Of a DNA stretch of 64,000 nt, positions 24,801-34,303 are shown in pieces. Positions within the stretch are counted from its first letter, which is position 1. The number at the start of each line of letters is the position of its first letter. The DNA is taken from positions 310,001 through 374,000 of the forward strand of contig JAGQDJ010000009.1 in assembly GCA_022885665.1 (NCBI GenBank). The letters are read 5' to 3'. The stretch is from Triops longicaudatus. Its lineage: Eukaryota > Arthropoda > Branchiopoda > Notostraca > Triopsidae. The notes under the pieces were generated by a model, which saw only the letters and a list, made by a program, of their open reading frames with translations, did no database searches and had not been told where the DNA came from. A program made the translations under genes and the position numbers.

Positions 24801-25431
24801 TTGGACTGCTTTCATGTTCAAAAGGTCATCTTTCTTCACATCGTCGTCCTCGGGCATTTCTTCCACTTTCTCCTTTTCTTCGTCTTTGCCAGCCACACCA
24901 ATAAGTTGGAGCGAACGTGCTCGTTTGGAGAGCTTCTTATGCAAGAGTCGGTTTTCATGCTTGATTTCCGTTATCTTATCTTCCACAGTTTTCGAGATCT
25001 TGCCCTTGATATCGGCCAATAAGTTCCAAGCGGCGTCTGTGGCTTCTGACGTGTCTAAACTAGATGAACGACGGCTTAACTTGTTGAGGTACTCCTTAAC
25101 GGGCGAAGATTCCGGAAGTCCAGATCCAGGCATGTTCAAATGCAAATTTGGGCTTGGTGGAGGAGATTCCTTCCCGGAAATTGTTGTTTCTTCATTGCCC
25201 CAGCCGTCATCTCGTTCAGGAATCGTTTTTAATTTAGGCGACAAGGGCTGCTGTTCCGTAACTAGTTCTACCTCCAATTCTTCGTCACTTGCGTTAAAAC
25301 GAAAGGCCAGATTGGAGCCGGCACCCAACTTCCCTAAACACACAAGATAATATCTACATAAAAGCGGAAAAGCGAATACGTAAACGGAAAGCTAAGAATG
25401 AACATATTTAGCACAATGTACCTTTTAACAT
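21887..25431 (-). CDS. TEX2: TEX2 homologue (SMP-domain lipid transfer protein)
   Basis: A multi-exon gene. Exon 1 (25431-25422) encodes only MLK plus one base; exon 2 is 25333-24165 and the last exon is 21952-21887. The N-terminal third is acidic and disordered; near its end lies a hydrophobic pair of helices (LLLGIFIISGIFLCW, then APFAAGFVLGISTALYG) that anchors the protein in the ER membrane. A PH-like domain follows (MYELTSPYRPEKRG ... VYLFARSDREKEDW ... RFRAFSVASKLR). The SMP domain includes WFNAFIARIMFDFLRQ and continues to SKYFQ, NIPPPPSNRLWYGFKVPP, ARPKLGEHEVNYSHVTSWIE and LPNMDD, in the same order as human TEX2. TEX2 proteins move lipid at ER contacts with endolysosomes. It starts 360 bases from ATG12 on the opposite strand. 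Confidence 0.92.
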
Positions 25432-25791
25432 TCTGCGTCGCAAAAATTACAAACAAATCAAAGGAAGCGTGAATCACATTGCCATTGACCCCATCGCGTT
25501 TGTTATGCCAGCTGAGGAGTAACGAGTAAAGGGAGGAACTAAACAAAAGCGCACTTTGACGTCAGAGCAGACACCAAGCCCGGCCTATTGGTTCAAATGC
25601 AACAGTAGAGCACCAGGAAAGCCTTGTGACCCGCGAATAACGACAACTAGAAACTGCGAACTTGTAGAAGAATTCCTCCCAATAAAAGCAAAACACCACG
25701 GGTTTCAAACATGTAAATAAGGCTCAACGCAATAGACTATTCAGAACCTTTCACTTTTAAGAATAATTAAAAAGTTAACATATAGAAAAGT
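25432..25791. promoter_or_regulatory. Bidirectional promoter of TEX2 and ATG12
   Basis: Only 360 bases separate the two start codons. The stretch holds a perfect TGACGTCA (CRE) at 25557-25564 and an inverted CCAAT box (ATTGG) at 25587-25591. CRE and CCAAT elements are typical of divergent housekeeping promoters. The position shows it must serve both genes; factor binding is inferred. Confidence 0.7.
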
Positions 25792-26370
25792 ATGTCGTCC
25801 TCGGAAATGGAAGAGGTTTCAACCTCTAACGAACACGATACAGTAGAGAAATCAGCTACGGAGAAGTCCATTGCAGAATCCCATGGCACAGATCAGCAAG
25901 CTGAAACCCAAGCTTCAACAGAAACAGATGGTTCTGCAAGAGACAGTACGTCAACAACTCCTCCAACGACCCCAAAGGTTAAATGTTTGTCGAAAGGTAA
26001 TTTTCGGTGCTACGTTAATTTATTTGTCATCAAGAATATGTTATAGTTACCATATTACTGAAGCCTACAGCCGATGCCCCGATTATGAAACAGAAAAAAT
26101 GGGAAGTCGAGCCTGAAAAGAAGATCGGCGCGATCGTTGAATTCATCAAGAAGTACCTTAAGTTACAAAAGACAGACAGTTTGGTAAATTTACTTGAATA
26201 TTATATTTCTGTTTTCAAGTAATTTATTTTGCTGTTTTTTTTCCCAGTTCTTATACGTCAACCAATCATTTGCCCCCGCGCCAGACCAAACGGTCAAGAA
26301 TTTGAATGAGTGCTTCGGTGCCGATGGGAAACTAGTCTTGCATTACTGTAAATCTCAAGCGTGGGGTTAA
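25792..26370 (+). CDS. ATG12: ATG12, ubiquitin-like autophagy protein
   Basis: Three exons in phase: 25792-25996, 26047-26183 and 26248-26370, giving 154 residues. The N-terminal 65 residues are Ser, Thr and Glu rich and probably disordered. The ubiquitin-like fold begins at VTILLKPTADAPIMKQKKW and ends FLYVNQSFAPAPDQTVKNL, ECFGADGKLVLHYCKSQAWG, almost identical to animal ATG12. The C-terminal Gly is the residue joined to a lysine of ATG5 by ATG7 and ATG10; the conjugate acts as the E3 for ATG8 lipidation on the growing autophagosome. It shares a promoter region with TEX2 and converges on SLC25A10 (205 bases between stops). Confidence 0.97.
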
Positions 26371-26575
26371 AAAATTCTATTTAATACATCATTCTGGCTT
26401 TTATGCATTGCTTTTTTTCATACATTGCAATTTGCCCTCGGCCTATGTTCGCTCATTTATTCTGACCCTACGCAAAGCAGCTCTATATCACGCATAGAAA
26501 GCTAATTTGATCAAAGATTCCGAAAGAAAGAAATGCGACTGTCATCGTGACACAAAAGAATTGCGCAGAATCCAT

Positions 26576-27714
26576 TCACGCAGCCACATATCCGAAGTTT
26601 TTCCTGAGCTGTTCGAAGAACACGAAAGTCAAGATAGTGTGTGGTCCAAGACGTACAAAGGCAGGAATGTAACCCTAAAATCAGCCAGAGTTAATACTGT
26701 ACAAAAGTATGCTATTTCTTGAATTAACTTACCTTAAAGAACCCCATGGGTCCAAGTTTCGCGGTGTGCGACACCAAATGCATGAGACTGCGATATTCAC
26801 CAGGCTTTGCGTTCATGGCCCTCGTTTTCAAAACGTCCAAAGGTTGGGTCATTGTAGTTGCAATAGCGCCCTAGGTGGGGAAACAGCAATAAGTACGGCT
26901 AGCGGAAGTGTTCGATCACGACTTACAGCTGTGAGGCTGGCCAGGAAATGCGTCACCAAGTTGTCTTGGAAAACTCCCGTACCTAGCAAGTAAAGCTTAA
27001 CTTGGTCGTAAAAGGACAACTGGCCAATAGTCATTAAAACAGCTCGACTCGTTGCGGTTGACGCTCCGCCGAACAAACGTGCCACGCCTTCTTCACGGTA
27101 TACTCGCCAGAGACCATCGATGGCGTGTTTGTAACTAAAATTTCTTTACAATGTTGCCTTACTTATTACAAACATTACTTGCGACGTGATTCAGCAGGTA
27201 GTTTAATGTCATTCTGCATCCTAACGTTCACCAAATCTGCCGGGGTGCCTATAAACCCGCCACATGCCCCGGCTAATCCTGCTAAGCCCACTCTCTGATA
27301 AAAGGGAATGCCATCGCCTTTCGCTGGAGTTAAGTACTGCTTCGAAACCTTTATAATGCATAAAAGATAAGAATAAATATATTTTTAAAGGCTAATCAGA
27401 TTTTGGCTTACTTCATAAATTCCAAAGCGAGTGGTCGAGTAAGTGAGCTGTCTGCACAGGGAGGCGCTCAACCCATTATACAATGCTAGGACTCCTTGTT
27501 GCTTGACAATATTTACAGTTGAGCGTACGATACTAACTTTTCCTTCTTGCTGCGTTTGTAAATGCACCTACAATAAAAAGTCAGTGAACTGTTATGTACG
27601 TAGGTAGATTTTTCGTACTTTCAGTAAATCTAAAGGATGAGTAACACATGCAGCGCCAGCAGAGGCTAAACCGCCATAATACCACCGTGCAATTTTCTTC
27701 TGCTCACCCGGCAT
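26576..27714 (-). CDS. SLC25A10: Mitochondrial dicarboxylate carrier
   Basis: Six exons in phase: 27714-27619, 27567-27412, 27348-27179, 27134-26927, 26870-26733 and 26674-26576, giving 288 residues (human 287). The three solute-carrier repeats are complete. Signature motifs are THPLDLLKVHLQTQQEG, GTPADLVNVRMQND and TQPLDVLKTRAMN (PxDxxK type). Segments GLSASLCRQLTYSTTRFGIY and LGPHTILTFVFFEQLRKNFG match the SLC25A10 subfamily rather than the oxoglutarate carrier. It exchanges malate or succinate for phosphate or sulphur oxyanions across the inner mitochondrial membrane. No presequence is present, as usual for the family. Confidence 0.95.
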
Positions 27715-28568
27715 GTTTACAGTTGCAGATTAAGTGGTCGACTATCACGTAAACATCATTTGGCTGCTGCGCACATCCACAGGATGACTTGCGGTCCCTA
27801 TCTGTACACATACATATGAAGTAGGGCCCTTTGGCGCTCTTTTAAGAGTCAACAACGGAGAAAAGGTGCTGATTGGCTATAAAAAATTTCTGTAAAGCTT
27901 CTATTGGCTTGCCGGGGAAGTCACCCATTGGCACTTAAATAACAAATTCGAAACGGGTTTCTAAAAAATTATAAAGAGCAGAAAAACAACTGTCCGACGC
28001 GGTAAACATACATGAGGAAAATTAAGTGATACTGGATGGCGCAACTTGGTGCAATACGACAAGAGTAAGATATCAGCTTGTACTTTCGCGGTCTAGTTAT
28101 TCATGGAGTACCGCAAAGATTATGAATTTAATCTAATCGGAATCGGCTGCCATTTTTTTCCGTTTCTGAAAAAATGCATTATAAAACACGGTAGGGTCCT
28201 AAAATTTTCTACTAGCCTGGAGCCTGCAGAATGAATTTGTACGGTTTGTCCGACGTGTCAAATGTCCAGTTCCTCCCTGTACATAAACCAGAATAAAAGT
28301 TATTGTAGTGCTAAAGTTATCATTGTTGGTCTTGCGCGTGACAATTTCGAAGTGTTTATTGAGAATATGGCAGAAATTTAGGTTATTTTAAATTTCCTTG
28401 GTTTTAATATTATAGCTTGCCTGTTAACAAGAAAAGCCAACAGTTTTACTTAGCATGCAAGCACGCAAGTGACGTTATACTTGTCCCGTGACATCTTAGG
28501 CCGATTTTCACCCGGGCCGCGCATGGAAATGGGCAATCATTTCCCGCTCCAAACAAAAATACGCGACC
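27715..28568. promoter_or_regulatory. Divergent promoter region of SLC25A10 and DUSP12 with clustered CCAAT boxes
   Basis: Three ATTGG motifs (inverted CCAAT) occur within 60 bases, at 27872-27876, 27903-27907 and 27927-27931, roughly 24 to 31 bases apart, next to a TATAAA-like CTATAAAAAA. Such clusters are typical NF-Y sites. Their position, 160 to 220 bases before the SLC25A10 start, fits that gene; they may also serve DUSP12. Confidence 0.5.
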
Positions 28569-29857
28569 ATGCATCTCTTCGACGAACACTGTTATATAGG
28601 TGACAAATAAAAGTGTTAGCAATAAACTAACAATTATACTTCTAGGTGGTCGGGATGATGCTCTTAATGTGGAAAATCTGTTGAATTTGCGAATTACGCA
28701 CATATTGACCCTCGACACACATCCCCTACCTCCTTCCGATGGAAACGAACAGTTTCGCATCAAATTTGTCCAAAGTAATTCCAAAAATATAATGATATTG
28801 TTGCAATCTTATACCGAACGTTGTTTGATAATAGTCTACGATCTCGCGTCAGAAGATTTGCTTTACCATTTGGACGATTGCTTACAATTTATGATCAGTG
28901 CTGTGGAACAAGGAAACGGGTCCGTTCTCGTTCATTGGTATGTTTTATTAATGAGAACGTTACATGTGAGTGCCAAGCAAAAATAAAATGTTGGTGTAGT
29001 TTCCATGGCGTCTCCAGAAGTGCAACGGTTGCTGTGGCTTACTTGATGAAAAAGTACCAACTGTCTGTAGCAGATGCTCTCAGTCGGTTGAGATCAAACC
29101 AACCCAGTGCCCAGCCTAACGCAGGGTTTCACGACCAACTAGTCCTTTTTGAAAAGCTTAATGGCAACTTAGACGAAGCTTCTACTCCGTTGAAGCTTTA
29201 CCGTTTACAATCTGCTGGAAGACATTTTAAAAAATGTAAAAAGCATGAACTAACTTTAAATTCACTACATAACGTTCAAACTATGTTTAGACCGCAGTTT
29301 GGATCAATATAGTGCAGTATTTCGATCGGATCCAGTTACTTTCCAGCAAAACGAGCCTGTAATTCGCTGCAAACAATGCAGGTTGCACGCTGTTTATACT
29401 TCTTCAGTGACATTATCCAACGTTATTATCTGTCATTATCCAACGTATATAATATTATCCAATCTATAGGAGACTTTTGGCGTTTAAATCAAACGTTATA
29501 AGTCACATTCCAAGGCACGGAGTTAACTGGACTGAACCAAACTGGGTTGACGCTGTCACGAAAAATAATACCGCTCAACACTGCAGATTAACGTATTTCG
29601 TGGAACCAATCGAATGGATGACCGAGGCTCAGAGCGAAGTCCAAGGAAAACTCCACTGTCCTAAGTGTTCTGCTAAAATCGGAGCTTTTAATTGGTTCCA
29701 AGGTAACACGAGAAAGAAATGCCAGACGATATTAAAGATTCCGAAGACCGAATTTATAAGTTGAGATTCTTGTTCATGTATAGGTTCTAAATGTTCTTGC
29801 ACGGCGCAAATCGTGCCTGGTTTCTATTTACAAGTATCACGGGTAGACTTGCTCTGA
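28569..29857 (+). CDS. DUSP12: DUSP12 / YVH1 dual-specificity phosphatase
   Basis: Six exons in phase: 28569-28599, 28646-28937, 29000-29235, 29291-29381, 29470-29702 and 29784-29857, giving 318 residues (human 340). The phosphatase domain has the catalytic loop VLVHCFHGVSRSATVA, which is split by an intron inside the catalytic Cys codon. The C-terminal zinc-binding region carries IRCKQCR and then HCPKCSAKIGAFNW and KCSCTAQIVPGF, the DUSP12 pattern of paired Cys. The two CxxC pairs flank a segment with YFVEPIEWM, as in DUSP12. In yeast YVH1 releases MRT4 from pre-60S ribosomes. The fourth intron uses AG|GTTGCA, a weaker donor; without it the zinc motif is lost, so I prefer it. Confidence 0.93.
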
Positions 29858-30057
29858 AAAGCTTTGTACATTCCAGCCTTCCGCTATTGCAAGCGGGAGC
29901 AAAAAGTTTACGTAAAGTACAGAGCTAATCCCACGCATAAGTCCATCATCAGGAACCATGAGGACGCTGAGGTAATAACCGCTTCATTGGTTGGTCTGAG
30001 CCAGTCTTCAGTCTCGCCGTTCTGTAAAACCCGGCAGCTTCGTGAAAATCTGCATCT

Positions 30058-32633
30058 TTAACAGATCCTTACCAACACTATCCCCAAAGCAACCAAGCAA
30101 ACCCAAAACCGAGCTAAACTCTTTTCTTGAATTGCTGCGTTGCCTACAGCAGGCGGCATGCCCGTAACGATAGGTTTCCTTTGCGTTAGTGGGGGTAAAG
30201 GACTAGAAGCACCCTTTGCATGCACAGTTACAGTTAGCGAATATTCATTGTCGCCTTCACCAAAGCCTTCTTCTCTATCCCAATTCTGGAAGTTAGCATC
30301 ACCAGCTTCCGTGGTGTGATCCACCACAGTACTGAAAGGGTTGGTTAGGGTAACCCGTGTCGTGGCACTTACCCCGACTTTCTCCAACGTCACATTGAGG
30401 TAGGTTGGTCCATCCTCAACGACGACAAAAGTAACCTCCGCGGGTTCGAAATTAGGTCCGTATACCTTAAAGTTAAATATTGCATTCTTGTACTGCCTTC
30501 GAGTAAATACACAAATAAAGCTTACTTGAAGTGTATAGGTTCCTGGTAATAAAATACGCCAAAATTCTCCAAGTTTGGTGGACTTAAATCCGATATCTCG
30601 ACCCTTGATCTTTAAAGAGGCTTCTGGAACAGTTTCACCGGCCGAATTCAGAATGAAACCTCGGACTCCGCGGTACGCTTCTGCTAGATACATGAGTAAA
30701 GCCTAGCGTTCGAAAATAAGATAACAAACCATATTCGTTACAAAATTCGATATCCGTTTACTTTGCGATTTTCATCCCAAAAGTGAAGCAGCTCTGCTGC
30801 ACGAGGAAATTTACAACAAGAAACTTCGACTGTAACTTCCATTGTCCCGTGATAAACGTAATTGTAGTCTTGCATTCCACCTACAACGACAATCACTTAG
30901 TGAACACAATAAAACACTTTCGTACGTATCCAATTTCATAAGTACTCTGAACAAACTTACCCACAATGCTATACCAAGCTGCGCCGTTCACGATGCCGTC
31001 GCGGAACACCTGGTTGCCTTTGCAGGGCTTGCCTTGCGACATGGTAGCGTGGTTACTAGCATACGCGCTAGCGAGTTTTCGGAAAACGTCGTCGTCGGGG
31101 CTAATGGATGGCGCAAAAGAGGTCATATCTAGGAGCAAAAGAAATCCGTGATTGATAATCGGCTGATCCTCGTCGACAACCATCGATGAGATTAGCAAAG
31201 GGTAGTTGACACATTCAATTCCTAACATACGGCAGTCTGATACGCTTTGAAAGCTTCTTGACGACGGGTCATTCGTTCAAGTATTACCAAGAATCACTTA
31301 AAAGCTCCTACGCAACATCTAATAATAAATTTAAAGGACATCCCAACCTACCCGAGTTATGGCTATTTTCGAAAGGGTAGGAGGCAACGAGGGCACCACC
31401 GTGTAGACTAGCTGATAGTACGAAAGGAATATCCGATAACCATTTCTTGATCGCGATCATTTCCGGTTGCGGTTCCCTGGAATTATGCTTAAAGTAGTCT
31501 GGGAAATTGCGGTTCAGATCCAAACCTCGAAAGTTACCCCTGCATAAATGAGATAAACTGCGTATTAACTTTTCTTATGCGGTTAGTAACAGGGTACGGC
31601 ATAAAAAGCGTAATACGAATGAAGAATACGAATAATCGAGATGTTTTTTTACCGTCCATTTGATCCTGTACATTTTCCGATTTCCGACATCACCGCTTTT
31701 TCGAAACCATCAGGGTTCATCGAGGGTAAAATATGAATTCGCATATTATTCAAAAGCCACGTTATGCCCTCGTCGTGACCATAGTTCGAAGCCAAATGCT
31801 AAATAGAAAATCACAATTAAATGCCGCCAGTGAATTGTTTTGGCTTCTTATTTACAACAATAAGGTGCAGTAATAACTCTCGGCCTACGGCTTCGTTGCC
31901 ATGAATGTTTCCGATGTATTTCACTTCGGGTTTGCCTAGGGCATGAAAATCCGGTGTAGACGATAGAGCCATAATCCAGAGTTCACGCCCTGTCAAAATT
32001 TACATAATGTTAAAATAAGCAAGTTAACAACTCGCAGCTCGCAATCAATAAATCACCAGAACGCTCGTGATACGAAATCCAATGGCGTGGAATTTTGCAA
32101 ACTCTTAAAGAATACATTTATTTTAAAAATTCATTTCACTGACTTTTAATCGAAATATTGCCACAACACTTAATTCTTTATGGATTTGCGTATATTTGAA
32201 GAAAACAAGCTGAAGAAAACAACACTTTTATCAATAAAAATTTTTTAAAAAATTCTGCTAACCTTTGACTGACTTTCCAATGGAATATAAATGGGCAATG
32301 TGCGAATATTTTGTAGCAATCTGCTGCATGAAGTCAGTCATGGTCGTGTAATTGTGATACGAAAAATCAAGCTGGACTAGTGAAGTCGGGTGGGCGTAGT
32401 TTGCGGTACTATTTAACATCAAATCCCATGCTTCCAAATGGTAGTCGAATGAATCATAAGCCGAAGTTTGGCCAAGGCCTGCAATAACCATTAGCGCGAT
32501 CCACCTCCTAAAGATAAGCAACAACACGGTGACTACTTGTACATTTGAACTTTGCGCGCCTTTCTTGAAACCTTGTATGGCAAGACAGAAAAAGATCTTA
32601 CATCAGTTTGATTTCACTTTTAAAGCACGCCAT
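30058..32633 (-). CDS. M14B metallocarboxypeptidase, probably membrane- or GPI-anchored
   Basis: Nine exons in phase: 32633-32602, 32507-32263, 31989-31856, 31798-31653, 31539-31352, 31128-30961, 30880-30762, 30702-30526 and 30465-30058 (538 residues). The N-terminus has a signal-peptide-like RWIALMVIAGLGQTSA. Zinc ligands are in HGNEAVGRE and the His of SLHGGALVASYPF; the catalytic Glu is in TMEVTVEVSCCKFP. LDLNRNFPDYF contains the substrate-binding Asn-Arg. A transthyretin-like domain follows (GVRGFILNSAGE ... PGTYTLQ). The C-terminus ends in a hydrophobic stretch (FWVCLVALGIVLV) and a tiny tail, as in GPI-anchored carboxypeptidase M, but a single membrane helix is also possible. The enzyme should remove C-terminal Lys or Arg. 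Subtype among CPD, CPE, CPM and CPN is not settled. Confidence 0.9.
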
Positions 32634-32640
32634 CACGGTT

Positions 32641-32895
32641 CTACCGGCTCATACTTCTATCCCGATGAAACAAGCATTGGTCGGAAATGATAAAAAAATA
32701 TATTTGGGCAAGTGTCCACAAAAGATTTCCCACCGCACACTCCACCACGAAAACTGATAAACCCGAAGGACCAAGACTCCGCTTCACACTGAACTGCTTC
32801 CAAGCGTCCACGGGATATATGTAGCGCGACCCTTTGTAAACAATCGCTCCCAATATGCACCCAACGACTAGGGCGCAGGCTAAATGCGAACCCAT
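32641..32895 (-). CDS. Small two-helix membrane protein just upstream of the carboxypeptidase
   Basis: A single-exon frame of 84 residues from the ATG at 32895. Two hydrophobic segments are visible: LACALVVGCILGAIVY (residues about 4-19) and LSVFVVECAVGNLLWTLAQI (about 46-65). The segment IYP ... LGPSG between them faintly recalls TMEM254, but I would not name it on that. The stop lies 7 bases before the carboxypeptidase ATG, on the same strand, so the two may share one transcript, or a trans- or alternative-splice acceptor (CCGGTAG just before AACCGTG) may separate them. Confidence 0.5.
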   Translation of the reverse strand: MGSHLACALVVGCILGAIVYKGSRYIYPVDAWKQFSVKRSLGPSGLSVFVVECAVGNLLWTLAQIYFFIISDQCLFHRDRSMSR

Positions 32896-34303
32896 CGTGA
32901 ACCGTAGCTGAAAAGGAAGGAAGCGCTAGCTCATGACGTAACCGATAAGATTCATTAGCATTTAGCCAAACCTTCAAATTTAAACGCATATATCCATCGA
33001 ATGGCCACGACGCTGCGCTGCGATTACCACGTTTCGCCCCAATCATTCGTTCAAACCACTTTTTTAATTTTACGCAATATCGAACTGAAGATACGTAACT
33101 GACAGAAGAACTATTTTTTTACTCACTTGTACAAGTGTTGCGTAAACTTAAACCAAATTAGGTTAACGGGACATGCGTAAATTTTTTAACGAAAAAGGGC
33201 CGAGAAAACCCGCATAAGATCGAAAACGTTTACCACACCAGCAGGGAACAAGCCATGACACAAAAAATAGTCTCACGGCGAGTTTCAGCCCCTTTTTTCC
33301 CTCCGCGCCTTTCGATCTATTATTAGCCAGATTTGTTCTGTAAAAAATCAATTTAATAAATGACACATTCGAGATGATGAGTTGAATAAAACTGAATTCG
33401 CCATTACGAGCATCACATGTGTAATTGAGTATGCGTTTTATCCCAAAAACATCGATCATGTACAACCACAGTCTATGAACACGGCCCAATCCTACTGACT
33501 AGAATTTTCACCCTATACATGCCACTCTTTAACCTGTACACTAGAGAAACACCACTCACTCCCGATAAGAGCGATTTTCCGTTCCATTCCTAGAAAAGAG
33601 AGGAACCCAAAACGTATAGGATTACATTAGCAAGGAAGGTTTTTGCCGAGACTTACGTTCCAGTTCAGCGGATGCAAACGCCATTAGATACAGAGTCGCC
33701 CTTCTTTCCTCTTCCATCCTTCGCAACGCGAAAATAAAAGGGGGTGCTGTTAAGAGTTCAAGAGATCACAGGCCACTGCTGGAGTGTTTCATCTTTCCTC
33801 GGGTTGGGGGTACGAATGGGATGGGGGAAGGGTATAGAGGGGGTAGCAAGACTGACGGATGGAGAGATTCATTATGGAGCAGGAGGCTGGGATACCACAT
33901 ACTAGTCGGTGAGCATGGAACAAAAGGAGCAGGAAAAAAAATTCAAGGGGAGAGTTATAGAATCCCGGCTTTTCCCTTTCAACACATCCCCCTTAGTTCT
34001 CCTTTTCCGACCCAAAGAAAAGGAAATCATCACTCAAAGGACATCAAATTTGCAGGCAAGGGACGTTCAATTTCGCCGTGTATAGCTTGACATAAGTACG
34101 AGTACCAATTCTGAGCACTGGCTGCACTCGTACTCCGGAATTTATAGATATTTCCTAGTAAAGGCAAACACAATTAATCTAATTAGTGGTTTGGTTTGCT
34201 GCAAACAATCACAAAATTTCAGATAATCCAAAAAAAGTAGTTTCCTCTGTTGAACTTGCTGATTGAGTTCTTTCAGTCGAAGTAAATTCAGCCTTTCACT
34301 TAC
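32896..34303. other. Intergenic region, possible 3' end of RALGPS
   Basis: No separate gene is recognisable. Two minus-strand exon-like segments at about 33719-33652 (contains TLYLMAFASAELE, followed by a good GTAAGT donor) and 33587-33513 could be alternative last exons of RALGPS, but I could not fit their phase to the PH-domain exon. Open frames on the plus strand at 33821-34090 look like noise. Confidence 0.3.

Noticed and set aside
24631..25350. 239-codon plus-strand open frame
   Set aside because: It is antisense to the long TEX2 exon 2 and has no recognisable product; shadow of the real gene.
29864..30061. 65-codon plus-strand frame after DUSP12
   Set aside because: No ATG, no splice link; lies in the short convergent gap between DUSP12 and the carboxypeptidase and fits 3' untranslated sequence.
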